Below are positions 43,146 through 51,993 of a DNA stretch of 64,000 bases, piece after piece. A program made the position numbers and the translations under genes. The stretch lies in assembly GCA_051648485.1 (NCBI GenBank), contig JBOFFH010000144.1, positions 3,847 to 67,846 of the forward strand. The letters are read 5' to 3'. Every line of letters starts with the position of its first letter. Within the stretch, counting starts at the first letter, position 1. The notes below the pieces were generated by a model. That model had not been told where the DNA came from. It saw nothing but the letters and a program-made list of their open reading frames with translations, and searched no databases. The stretch comes from JAGNZR01 sp051648485. GTDB taxonomy: Bacteria; Fusobacteriota; Fusobacteriia; Fusobacteriales; Fusobacteriaceae.

Positions 43146-43487
43146 ATGGATAAATTATCTGAAGATATTTTAAAATTTTTATTGGATGGAAAGGCTTATA
43201 GTGATAATGCTATCATTATGAATTTTGGAATAAACGAAACTAAACTTAAAGAAATTTATAAAACTTTAAAAGAGGAAAACTTTTTAGAAAGTTACAGTGA
43301 TTATAATAATAATAAAAACTCTCTTAAAAAAGAGAGTTCTAGCTGTGGAAATGGATGTTCTAAATGTTCTTGTGAAAAAACTCAAATCCCTGAAAGCTCC
43401 ACTTCTGAAAAAAAGTGTTGCAATGAAAAAGATTTAGATTTTGACAATATTTTAGTTTTAACTGAAAAAGCCATAAACTGGTTTTAA
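43146..43487 (+). CDS. Small Cys-rich winged-helix-like protein (FeoC-like)
   Basis: A 113-residue protein with an N-terminal helix-turn-helix-like segment (1-60) and a Cys-rich region CGNGCSKCSC (about 79-88) plus a CC pair. HTH followed by a four-Cys Fe-S site is the plan of FeoC-type regulators, but no feoAB is nearby and length differs, so the name is only a suggestion. AAGGAG precedes the ATG by 9 nt. It stands alone and is convergent with the following minus-strand gene, their stops being one base apart. Confidence 0.7.
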   Translation: MDKLSEDILKFLLDGKAYSDNAIIMNFGINETKLKEIYKTLKEENFLESYSDYNNNKNSLKKESSSCGNGCSKCSCEKTQIPESSTSEKKCCNEKDLDFDNILVLTEKAINWF

Positions 43488-43488
43488 T

Positions 43489-43764
43489 TTATTTTTTATT
43501 TTTTCTCTTTCTTTTGTTGCTTTTAAAAGCAAAAATTAGAAAAAGCATAACATATGAAGGAAGAACCATTGTTACAACTGTTAAAATCAGTGCCGTAGTT
43601 TCATTGGTTATTCCTTTGCTATGTATGTAATCAGTCACTTCTCCTATAAGTACTAAAGGGTCTACAGCAAAAATTGGCTCTATTTGGAAAAAATTATTCA
43701 ACCACAATAACAAAAGATAAAAAGGTAACAAAATTAAAATAATGTTTCTTAAAAACTTAACCAT
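43489..43764 (-). CDS. Small membrane protein of unknown function (91 aa)
   Basis: Two hydrophobic helices (about 8-25 and 57-80) flank a short polar loop, and the C-terminus is a basic KSNKRKRKNKK tail, predicting both ends in the cytoplasm. AAGGAGG lies before the ATG. It lies 13 bp after the PHP phosphatase gene and is probably cotranscribed. No family is recognised. Confidence 0.65.
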   Translation of the reverse strand: MVKFLRNIILILLPFYLLLLWLNNFFQIEPIFAVDPLVLIGEVTDYIHSKGITNETTALILTVVTMVLPSYVMLFLIFAFKSNKRKRKNKK

Positions 43765-43777
43765 ATTTTCCTCCTTA

Positions 43778-44581
43778 TTATATTTTTCTAAAACTATTTT
43801 CTCTGATATTAAAACTCGAAATATATTTTACATTGATTGATTTTAAAAAATCATAGACCTTTTTGAAATCTTTAGATATATCCTCTTTTCTATGAGAATC
43901 TGAGCCAACAGTTACAATTTCACCACCCAATTGAAAGTATCTCTTTACTATTTCAAAATTTGGATAAGTTCTATTTTCTCCGTATCTAAATCCTGAAGTA
44001 TTTATCTCTATTCCTTTATTTTTTTCTATAATTGTTTTTAAAATTAGATCTATTATTTCATAATGATCCGAATAATTAAAACCTTTAAATTCCTCTCCAC
44101 CATATCTAGAAATAAAATCCAAATGAGACATTACACTATATTCTTGAAAATTTTTAGCAGAATACAAGACATCTTGAAAATATCTATTTTGAGCTTCTTG
44201 CTTATTCTTTCCTATAAAATACTCTGGAAGACTCACATCAAAATTTTGCACTGTGTGCAAAGAACATAAAACAAAATCCCATTCTTTGCTTTTTATAAGT
44301 TTTTCTGATTCTTTACAAATATGAGGTTGTATTCCCAACTCTATTCCTATTTTCACCTCTATCTTTTTTTTATATTTTTCCTTTATTTCCTTTATTTCCT
44401 TAAAATATTTTTCAATATCTAAAACAAAACCATGATTTTCTTGAGGTGAGTTCCAATCGTGATGATCTGTTATTGCAATCTCTTCTAGCCCCAAATCTAT
44501 ACTCTTTTTTACTATCTCATCTAAATCCTCTTTAGAATCTCCTGAAAATTTAGAGTGAATGTGATAATCACTTAAAATCAT
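43778..44581 (-). CDS. PHP-domain histidinol-phosphatase-like protein
   Basis: A 267-residue PHP-domain metal-dependent phosphoesterase. Metal ligands are visible in DYHIHSKFSGD, ITDHHDW, CSLHTVQ, SHLDFISRYG and TVGSDSHRKED. The order of motifs matches HisJ-type histidinol-phosphatases, but no his genes are nearby, so another phosphate ester is possible. Confidence 0.85.
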   Translation of the reverse strand: MILSDYHIHSKFSGDSKEDLDEIVKKSIDLGLEEIAITDHHDWNSPQENHGFVLDIEKYFKEIKEIKEKYKKKIEVKIGIELGIQPHICKESEKLIKSKEWDFVLCSLHTVQNFDVSLPEYFIGKNKQEAQNRYFQDVLYSAKNFQEYSVMSHLDFISRYGGEEFKGFNYSDHYEIIDLILKTIIEKNKGIEINTSGFRYGENRTYPNFEIVKRYFQLGGEIVTVGSDSHRKEDISKDFKKVYDFLKSINVKYISSFNIRENSFRKI

Positions 44582-44620
44582 TTTGCACCTTACCTTTATT
44601 TTTATTATTTTATCATTTCC

Positions 44621-44651
44621 AAAAAAAGAGAAGAATCGCTCCTTCTCTTTT
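44621..44651 (-). terminator. Terminator of the exonuclease gene
   Basis: AAAAGAGAAG pairs with CTTCTCTTTT around an 8-nt loop, with a T7 tract on the minus strand. Confidence 0.85.
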
Positions 44652-44661
44652 AAAATTTACT

Positions 44662-45654
44662 TTATTTATTTTCTAAAAGATTTAAAACTTCATTTTTCAA
44701 AGTTTCTTTTCCTTTAGAATTATAAAGAATAACTTCATATAAAGTGTCTTCTCTTTCTCTTTTAGCAGAATAAATACCATAATTTTCCGAATTTTCACCA
44801 AGAGTTGTAACCTTATTTTTACCGTCCAAAATTTTCTTGTTTTTTAAATGTAAATTCAATTCTACTGGAGAGATTGGTTTGATATTCATCTCTTCTAATG
44901 CTTTATTTAAATTATTTAAAAATTGAGTTATTGTAATATCATAATTAGGTAACGATAATCTTTTAATTACTTCTCTGTAAGAATCTTTTTTTTCAATTCT
45001 TGTTTCTTGCATTTTTACAAATCTTTCTTTTTGTTCTCTTTTGCTTTTCAAATAACTATTAAAACGAACTTGAATATATTTTTGTTCTTTTTTATTTAAA
45101 GCTCTATCTTTGAAAAACTTCAAAAGATTATCATTTTTTTCTTTATACATAGCACGAGTGATATCAAATAGTAGTTCCACATCGTACATCGAGCTGTGAA
45201 GATTTTCTTCTTTTACTTCAATACCATAATATTTAGCTAAATCTGAAAGTTTATTATATTTTCCAATATTTATATTTCTAGCTTCAATGAAAGTACAAAA
45301 AGAAGTCAAGGTTTCAAAACCTACAAAATCTCTATCAAACGAAAAATTATGTGCAATAAAATGATCTGTATCTCCGCAAAATTCTATAAAACTATATATA
45401 TCATCTATGTAATGCTCTGAATACTCTGCATCTCCTCTAGATTCTTTTATAATTTCAGTAGTTAATCCATTTATTTCTATTGCAGCTGGATTTTCATTTT
45501 CCCCAGGTGTTCTATAATAAAATCTATTAAAACGCTCTACCTCTACCAATTCGTCCTCTAATACTTTAGCTTTTATAGCTGAAAGTGATAGTACAGACGT
45601 CCCATTAAAACCATTAGTCTCAAAATCAAAGACAATTATTTCTCTTTCTAACAT
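44662..45654 (-). CDS. DEDDh 3'-5' exonuclease
   Basis: A 330-residue protein. The first 170 residues form a DnaQ-like exonuclease with IVFDFETNG (two acidic ligands), AHNFSFDRDF and the LHSSMYDVELLF motif (His and Asp of DEDDh). The remainder is Lys/Glu-rich, helical and unrecognised. The second ATG (45654) is chosen because the first is immediately adjacent to the AAGGGA ribosome-binding site. Role could be DNA or RNA trimming; it is not the polymerase proofreading subunit by context. Confidence 0.85.
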   Translation of the reverse strand: MLEREIIVFDFETNGFNGTSVLSLSAIKAKVLEDELVEVERFNRFYYRTPGENENPAAIEINGLTTEIIKESRGDAEYSEHYIDDIYSFIEFCGDTDHFIAHNFSFDRDFVGFETLTSFCTFIEARNINIGKYNKLSDLAKYYGIEVKEENLHSSMYDVELLFDITRAMYKEKNDNLLKFFKDRALNKKEQKYIQVRFNSYLKSKREQKERFVKMQETRIEKKDSYREVIKRLSLPNYDITITQFLNNLNKALEEMNIKPISPVELNLHLKNKKILDGKNKVTTLGENSENYGIYSAKREREDTLYEVILYNSKGKETLKNEVLNLLENK

Positions 45655-45732
45655 ACTCATTCCCTTCGTTGTTTAAAAATTAAAATTTAATTATATATTA
45701 ATGCCATAAAAACCTAAAATTGTCAATTCTTT

Positions 45733-47049
45733 TTAAATTAATTGACTTTTTTCATCTTTTAAAATTACAAGAAGTTGATCTACTTTAAAATTATCTACAT
45801 CGACCACTTCAAAAGTATAGTCTTCAAATTCTAAAGAAGCTCCTTTTTTAGGTATAGATTTTAAAGAATACATCATAAATCCAGCTATAGTTTCATATGT
45901 GTCCTCCTCTGGAAAACTATCAATATTTAAAGCTTTTTTTACATCTTCTACAGGAGTTAGACCATCTATTAGCCAAGATGTTTCCGTTCTTTTTATTATG
46001 TATTCATCTTGAAACGGGTGAACTACATCTCCCATAAGTGTTGAAATTATATCCTCTAAAGTAATAAGACCTACCACATGCCCGTATTCGTTTAATATCA
46101 CTGCAAAATCTTCATGAGTTTCATTAAATCTATCTAATACATCAGATAAAGTTAATGTGTTTGGAATAATTAAAATTTTTCTATTGGTAATTTCTTTGAT
46201 ATTCTTTAAACCACTCAATTCTCCTTTTAATATTCTTGGAAGAATATCTTTTGAATCAACATATCCGTAAATACTGTCTATTTCGTTTTCACAAACTAAG
46301 TATTTCGAATGAGGATTATTTGCTATTTTTTCTTTAATACTCTCTTCGCTTTCAGTCAAATTAAAATATATCATTTCATCTCTTGTAGTCATAGCTGAAG
46401 ATACCCAACGAGAATCGAGTTCAAATATATTTTCAATTAAATGATGTTCTTTTTTTAAAAGAACCCCTGCTTCAGCTCCAGCATTTACAACAGCAAATAT
46501 CTCTTCGTGAGTTATATTTTCTTCTCTTACTGCTGGGAGTCCTAAAATTTTAAATATCATATCTGAGAGACTCGTGAAAAAAAACACTATTGGTTTAAAA
46601 AGAAAAAGCATCACTTTCATTGGATTTACAACTGCTATAGCTATTTTTTCAGGAGAAACCATAGCTATTCTCTTAGGAATTAAATCTGCAAATTCAACCA
46701 CCAACGCTGTTATAAAAAAGAAAGATGCTGTTGAAGAAATATTAGACATCAGTTGTTCTTTTCCTGGAAACCAGCTAAGAAGTGTGGTTTTCAAGAAAGG
46801 ATCCAATATATTTTCTCCAATTGTTCCTGCTAAAATTGCTACAATATTCAAACCTATTTGAACAACTGTAAAAAAGTTTCCCGGAATTTCCTGTAACTTT
46901 AAAACTTTACTTGCATTTTCATTGCCGTTTTCTGCCATAATTTGCAATCTTATCTTTCTAGAAGCTGCTAAAGAAATTTCAGCCATTGAAAAAAAAGCAC
47001 TGATTATAATTAAGAAAAATATCACACTAAATTTTGTTAAAATATCCAT
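45733..47049 (-). CDS. CNNM/CorC (HlyC) family transporter-like protein
   Basis: A 438-residue protein with a DUF21 membrane domain of about four helices (1-185), a CBS pair (about 205-325, with TTRDEMIYF and EYGHVVGLITLEDIISTLMGDV), and a C-terminal CorC_HlyC domain. Homologues handle Mg2+/Co2+ efflux or Na+-Mg2+ exchange; older annotation as hemolysin is misleading. Monocistronic, with AAGGGG upstream. Confidence 0.92.
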   Translation of the reverse strand: MDILTKFSVIFFLIIISAFFSMAEISLAASRKIRLQIMAENGNENASKVLKLQEIPGNFFTVVQIGLNIVAILAGTIGENILDPFLKTTLLSWFPGKEQLMSNISSTASFFFITALVVEFADLIPKRIAMVSPEKIAIAVVNPMKVMLFLFKPIVFFFTSLSDMIFKILGLPAVREENITHEEIFAVVNAGAEAGVLLKKEHHLIENIFELDSRWVSSAMTTRDEMIYFNLTESEESIKEKIANNPHSKYLVCENEIDSIYGYVDSKDILPRILKGELSGLKNIKEITNRKILIIPNTLTLSDVLDRFNETHEDFAVILNEYGHVVGLITLEDIISTLMGDVVHPFQDEYIIKRTETSWLIDGLTPVEDVKKALNIDSFPEEDTYETIAGFMMYSLKSIPKKGASLEFEDYTFEVVDVDNFKVDQLLVILKDEKSQLI

Positions 47050-47162
47050 AAGTACCCCTTACCATAATTTATTATCTCTTTATTCTACCACAACTAATTT
47101 TAAAAATCTATTCACATCTTTTTTTTCTATAAGTCAATTAAATAGAAATCCTAAAATGGTAC

Positions 47163-47191
47163 TGTTCAACCATTGAGTTGTGTGTTATAAT
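47163..47191 (+). promoter_or_regulatory. Promoter of the PfkB kinase gene
   Basis: TGTTCA (47163-47168), 17-bp spacer, and TATAAT (47186-47191) preceded by TGT, an extended -10 element, 29 bp before the start codon. Confidence 0.55.
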
Positions 47192-47219
47192 AATATATCA
47201 AAAAATTAAGGAGTAAAAT

Positions 47220-48158
47220 ATGTCTTATATTCTTGTTTTCGGAGCGTCTATTGTCGATATTTTTGGATTTTGTGGAACTTGCTACAAACAATCAGACTCT
47301 ATTCCTGGAGAGGTTAAAATCTCTTTTGGTGGTGTTTCTAGAAATATAGCTGAAAATATGGCTAGAATTGGAGCAAATGTTAAATTCATCTCAATTTTAG
47401 GAGATGATGAAATTGGTCGTTCTATGGTAGAACATTCTAAAGTTATTGGCTATGATATGAGTGATTCAATGATTTTAAAAAACAAAGGTACTCCAACATA
47501 CATGGCTATACTTAATGACTGCGGAGAAATGGTTTCAGCTGTTGCTGACATGAGACTTTTAGAAGCTATGACAACAAATTTTATAGACTCTAAAAGTGAA
47601 ATATTTTCAAATGCTGAGTACACTTTTTTAGATGCTGATGACCCTATAAGTTTAGAATATATTTTAAAAACATATAAAGGAAAAACTAAATTTATTTTAG
47701 ATCCAGTTTCTTCTAATAAAGCTAAAAATATAAAGCATCTTTGCCATTATTTTCATACCATTAAACCTAATCGTTTAGAAGCTGAAATCATGAGTGGTAT
47801 CCAAATTCAAAATGATGAAGACCTTAAAAAAGTTGGCCAATATTTTCTTGATTTAGGAGTAATAAATGTTTTTATCAGTTTAGATGCTGATGGAATTTAT
47901 TATACTGATGGTCAGCATTCAGGAAAAATAAAAGCTTGTAATGCCGTGGTAAAAAATGTTACAGGTGCTGGTGATTCATTTGTCGCTGGTATAGGACATG
48001 GTTACATTAACAATCTTGATTTAGAAAATATTGTTAAATTTTCTATAGCTATGTCTTTTATAACTATTTCTCACCATGAAACTATTCATCCTGATATGGA
48101 ATACAGTAAAGTTTTAGAAACTATGGACAATATAAACTGGGAAATTGTAAAATATTAG
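47220..48158 (+). CDS. PfkB family carbohydrate kinase, pseudouridine-kinase-like
   Basis: A 312-residue ribokinase-fold enzyme. The substrate region GEVKISFGGVSRNIAENMARIG near 30-51 and the anion hole/base motif GAGDSFVAG (about 257-265) are clear. The N-terminal GASIVDI and GGVSRNIAENMARLG-type signature resemble PsuK pseudouridine kinases; no psuG glycosidase is adjacent, so substrate remains open. It is preceded by an extended -10 promoter and AAGGAG. Confidence 0.85.
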   Translation: MSYILVFGASIVDIFGFCGTCYKQSDSIPGEVKISFGGVSRNIAENMARIGANVKFISILGDDEIGRSMVEHSKVIGYDMSDSMILKNKGTPTYMAILNDCGEMVSAVADMRLLEAMTTNFIDSKSEIFSNAEYTFLDADDPISLEYILKTYKGKTKFILDPVSSNKAKNIKHLCHYFHTIKPNRLEAEIMSGIQIQNDEDLKKVGQYFLDLGVINVFISLDADGIYYTDGQHSGKIKACNAVVKNVTGAGDSFVAGIGHGYINNLDLENIVKFSIAMSFITISHHETIHPDMEYSKVLETMDNINWEIVKY

Positions 48159-48162
48159 AAAA

Positions 48163-48188
48163 GGTGTCGGAATAATTTCCGGCACACC
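48163..48188. terminator. Hairpin between PfkB kinase and glutaminase genes
   Basis: GGTGTCGGA pairs with TCCGGCACACC with a two-base bulge; a short T4 tract follows on the minus strand. It lies between convergent genes and may terminate both. Confidence 0.55.
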
Positions 48189-48211
48189 CTAAACTCCTCA
48201 ATTTCATTTTT

Positions 48212-49123
48212 TTAAAAAACACTTAAATTGGCATAACTTGATAAATTTTCTAATAAAGATATGCCGGCAATAGAGTTCCCTTTTTCATCTAGTGCTGGAC
48301 CAAAAACTCCTATTCCCATTTTTCCAGGAACCACACTCATTATTCCACCGCCCACTCCTGATTTAGAAGGAATACCTACTTTTATTGCAAACTCTCCAGA
48401 GCCATCATACATTCCACAAGTTACCATCAAAGTTTTTACAATTTTACAAACAAAGTCACTTACCACTCTTTCACCTGTAGACAGTACTCCTCCTTTGGCT
48501 AAAAATAGTCCTATTTTAGCTAAATCACAAGCTGTAACCTCTACCGAACATTGTTTAAAATAGATTTCCAAAGCTTCTTCTACATCTCCATCTATAAGAT
48601 TTTCTCCCTTCAAAAAATATCCCATAGAACGATTTTTATTTCCAGTAAGTTTTTCTCCTTCATAGATCTCTTGGTTAATTTCTAAAGTAGGATTTTCAGA
48701 AATAATTTTAAAAAAATCTAAAACTCTTTCAAAACGTTTTTGTCCTTCTCCCTTTATCATAGAACATACCTCTATAGCTCCTGCATTTATCATTGGATTA
48801 AATGGTTTTCCTGTTTTATTAGTTTCTAATTTCATGATAGAGTTAAAAGCATCCCCTGTAGGCTCCATTCCTACTCTATTAAAAACAAAATCTATTCCAT
48901 TATCCAAAATAGCCAGCATCAATGTTAAAGGTTTGGATACACTCTGAATAGTAAATTTTGTCTCATAATCCCCTGCAAAATATATTTCACCATTTTCTTT
49001 TATTAAACATATTCCTAAATTGTTAGCATCTGCTTTAGACAACCCCGGAATGTAGCTAGCCACTTTTCCATGAGAAGTTTTATACCTGTTATATTTAACT
49101 ATAGAATTTAAATACTTTTTCAT
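48212..49123 (-). CDS. glsA: Glutaminase A
   Basis: A 303-residue serine-dependent glutaminase of the beta-lactamase-like fold. The catalytic Ser-x-x-Lys is in TIQSVSKPLTL and later motifs NPMINAGAI and SGVGGGIMSVVP are conserved. It hydrolyses glutamine to glutamate and ammonia. The ATG at 49123 after GGAGG is preferred to an upstream in-frame start. Fusobacteria ferment glutamate, so a feeding role is plausible. Confidence 0.95.
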   Translation of the reverse strand: MKKYLNSIVKYNRYKTSHGKVASYIPGLSKADANNLGICLIKENGEIYFAGDYETKFTIQSVSKPLTLMLAILDNGIDFVFNRVGMEPTGDAFNSIMKLETNKTGKPFNPMINAGAIEVCSMIKGEGQKRFERVLDFFKIISENPTLEINQEIYEGEKLTGNKNRSMGYFLKGENLIDGDVEEALEIYFKQCSVEVTACDLAKIGLFLAKGGVLSTGERVVSDFVCKIVKTLMVTCGMYDGSGEFAIKVGIPSKSGVGGGIMSVVPGKMGIGVFGPALDEKGNSIAGISLLENLSSYANLSVF

Positions 49124-49324
49124 TTTTTCCTCCGAATTTTCTTTAAATTTTAACATATTTTTTATATTAAGTGAATTTTTTTATCCTTTTTCATATTTAA
49201 GTTAGTTCATTTTTATGTACTTCATATATAATTTGAATGTTTAGATATTTGATTATTAAAAATAATTATGTTAGCATTATTTAAATCTTTAAACAATAAT
49301 GATTTATATTCAGGGAGGAAATTT

Positions 49325-50665
49325 ATGGATTCATCAAAAAGAGGAAACTGGAGTTCTAGTATTGGATTTATTTTAGCGGCAGCAGGTTCTGCTATAGGTT
49401 TGGGAAATCTTTGGAAATTTCCATATCAAGCTGGTAAAAATGGTGGTGGAGCTTTTGTATTAGTTTATCTGTTATTAGTTTTAATTTTAGGCTTCACTCT
49501 TATTTTAGGAGAAATGATCGTTGGAAGAAAAGGTAAGTCGGACGCCTTTGGTTCTTATAATAAAATAAAAAAAGGTTGGGGAATTGTCGGGGGAATAGGA
49601 ATTTTAACTTGCTATATTATTCTTTCTTATTACAGTGTTATCGGTGGTTGGGTTCTAAAATATATACTTGATTTTGTAACAGGTGGAATCAGTGGAGACC
49701 CTGGTGCTCATTTTGGTGGATTTATTTCCAATAGTTTTTCACCTCTTATTTATCTTTCATTATTTTTAGGAGCTACAGCTTTTATAGTTTTAAAAGGAGT
49801 TGCTGGAGGAATAGAAAAAGCTAGTAAAATTATGATGCCTACACTTTTTGCTTTTTTAATAATTATAGTTATAAGATCTGTAACTTTAGAAGGAGCTTCA
49901 GCAGGAATAGAATTTTTCTTAAAGCCTGACTTTTCAGTTATAACTGGAGCTGTTATACTCTCGGCTCTGGGACAAGTTTTTTTCTCTTTGAGTATTGGAA
50001 TGGCTGTCATGATAACTTATGGAAGTTATTTACCTGAAGATACTAACATGCTGAAAAGTGCTCTTATTATACCTGCACTAGATACTTTAGTGGCTCTTCT
50101 TGCAGGATTGGCTGTTTTACCAGCAGTTTTTGCTTTTGGTCTTGAACCTTCAGCTGGACCTGGACTGATGTTTATAACATTACCAAAGGTTTTTGAACAA
50201 CTTCCTTTTGGAAATTTTTTCGGAATAATTTTCTTTGTACTAGTTTTATTTGCAGCTTTAACTTCTTCAATATCTCTTTTAGAAGTGCCAGTAGCATTTT
50301 TGGTAGATCAGTTGGGATGGAATAGAAAAAAAGCTATAGGAACTTTATTAATCGGACTATTTATTTTGGCAGTTCCTGCTTCACTATCTATGGGAATTAT
50401 GGAAAATGTCAATATTTTCTTTGGTATGAACTTCTTTGATTTTTTATGCTATTTAACAGACAACTTATTTTTACCTATTGGTGGACTTTTACTTTGTATT
50501 TTTATAGGATTTGTTTGGGATAAAAAAGATGTAGAAAATGAAATTACAAACAACGGTACAATCAGCTTTTCTCTAATAAAACTTTGGTTCTTTTTAATTC
50601 GTTTTATCGCTCCAACAGTTATATTTGTAATCTTACTTCAAGCTGTCGGTATTATAAAACTATAA
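49325..50665 (+). CDS. Sodium-dependent neurotransmitter-symporter family transporter (Tyt1-like)
   Basis: A 446-residue NSS/SNF transporter. Helix 1 carries the Na+/substrate motif AAAGSAIGLGNLWKFPY, and about eleven helices are predicted, as in the 11-helix bacterial members such as Fusobacterium nucleatum Tyt1 (tyrosine). Substrate is probably an amino acid, which one is open. The ATG at 49325 follows GGGAGG; the upstream extension of 19 residues lacks a signal. Divergent from glsA, ended by a strong terminator. Confidence 0.92.
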   Translation: MDSSKRGNWSSSIGFILAAAGSAIGLGNLWKFPYQAGKNGGGAFVLVYLLLVLILGFTLILGEMIVGRKGKSDAFGSYNKIKKGWGIVGGIGILTCYIILSYYSVIGGWVLKYILDFVTGGISGDPGAHFGGFISNSFSPLIYLSLFLGATAFIVLKGVAGGIEKASKIMMPTLFAFLIIIVIRSVTLEGASAGIEFFLKPDFSVITGAVILSALGQVFFSLSIGMAVMITYGSYLPEDTNMLKSALIIPALDTLVALLAGLAVLPAVFAFGLEPSAGPGLMFITLPKVFEQLPFGNFFGIIFFVLVLFAALTSSISLLEVPVAFLVDQLGWNRKKAIGTLLIGLFILAVPASLSMGIMENVNIFFGMNFFDFLCYLTDNLFLPIGGLLLCIFIGFVWDKKDVENEITNNGTISFSLIKLWFFLIRFIAPTVIFVILLQAVGIIKL

Positions 50666-50693
50666 TTTTATGATTCAAGTTTATTACAGAATA

Positions 50694-50728
50694 AAAAAAC
50701 TCTAGAAATCAATCTCTAGAGTTTTTTT
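50694..50728. terminator. Bidirectional terminator between NSS transporter and codA
   Basis: ACTCTAGA pairs with TCTAGAGT around an 8-nt loop, with A- and T-runs on both sides. Confidence 0.88.
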
Positions 50729-50730
50729 AA

Positions 50731-51993
50731 TTATCTTTTAAAATCTATTTTCTCTTCTTCCATTAAAAAAATTTTAGACTGTTTTGGAGTAGATTCTGCT
50801 ATAATTTTACCCTCTCTAATAGAGTGGGTCACTGTAGCTTGAAGCCTTACTACATCAAAATCATTATCTTCTGATAAAATTATGCAGTTTCCTGGTTTTC
50901 CAATCTCTATTCCATAATGATCTTCTATGCAAAGAGTTTTTGCACTGTTTTTAGAAATCATATCTAAAGATTTAGATATTTCTTCATATCCCATCATATG
51001 ACATACATGAAGCCCCATATTAACAACCGATATCATATTTCCATTTCCTAGTGGATACCAAGGATCAAAAATATCATCATGTCCAAAACAAACATTTATT
51101 CCTGCTTCTAAAAGTTCTTTAACTCTTGTAACTCCTCTTCTTTTAGGATAAGTATCAAATCTTCCACCTAAATGTATATTTACTAAAGGATTAGCTACAA
51201 AATTTATTTCCGATTCTTTTAACAATCTAAAAAGTTTATATGTGTAGGCATCATTGTATGAACCCATAGCTGTTGTATGACTTGCAGTAACTTTTGGTCC
51301 AATTCCAGCAGCCCAAGCTTCTGCTGCAAGTACTTCTAAAAATCTTGATTGTTCATCATCTATCTCGTCACAATGAACATCTATAAGCCTATTATATTTA
51401 ACAGCTAACTTCACTATTTTTCTTATAGATTCAACTCCCCAATCTCTTTGATATTCAAAATGTGGTATTGCTCCTATTACATCTGCACCATTTTTTAAAG
51501 CTTCTTCTAAAAGAGCTTCTCCATTTGGATAAGATAAAATTCCTTCTTGTGGAAAGGCAACTATTTGTATTTCTACAAATTTTTTCATTTCCTCTTTTAA
51601 CTCTACCATAGCCTTTAGAGCCATTAGCGTTGGATCAGTTACATCTATATGAGTTCTTACAAACTGTATTCCATTAGAAATTTGCCACTTCAGTGCTTTT
51701 CTTGCTCTAGCTTTTACATCTTCAAAGCTTAGTATAGCCTTTCTTTCACTCCAACACTCTATACCTTCAAAAAGAGTACCACTCATATTCCATCTAGGTT
51801 CTCCTGCACTCATAGCTGTATCCAAATGAATATGAGGTTCTACAAATGGTTCCATAACAATATTTCCACAAGCATCTATAATTTTTGTAAACTCTCCCTC
51901 TATTTTTTTTTCTATTTTAGAAAATTTTCCATCACTTATCAAAATATCCACTAAATCATTACTATTTCTAAGCTTTGCATTTTTAATTAGCAT
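50731..51993 (-). CDS. codA: Cytosine deaminase CodA
   Basis: A 420-residue amidohydrolase. Metal ligands appear in VEPHIHLDTAMS, the catalytic region DVHCDEIDDEQ, ASHTTAMGSYNDAYTYKL and GHDDIFDPWYPLGNGNM, the last being highly specific for CodA. It deaminates cytosine to uracil and ammonia. It overlaps the end of codB by 11 bp, so the two are translated together. Control by the upstream attenuator is expected. Confidence 0.95.
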   Translation of the reverse strand: MLIKNAKLRNSNDLVDILISDGKFSKIEKKIEGEFTKIIDACGNIVMEPFVEPHIHLDTAMSAGEPRWNMSGTLFEGIECWSERKAILSFEDVKARARKALKWQISNGIQFVRTHIDVTDPTLMALKAMVELKEEMKKFVEIQIVAFPQEGILSYPNGEALLEEALKNGADVIGAIPHFEYQRDWGVESIRKIVKLAVKYNRLIDVHCDEIDDEQSRFLEVLAAEAWAAGIGPKVTASHTTAMGSYNDAYTYKLFRLLKESEINFVANPLVNIHLGGRFDTYPKRRGVTRVKELLEAGINVCFGHDDIFDPWYPLGNGNMISVVNMGLHVCHMMGYEEISKSLDMISKNSAKTLCIEDHYGIEIGKPGNCIILSEDNDFDVVRLQATVTHSIREGKIIAESTPKQSKIFLMEEEKIDFKR

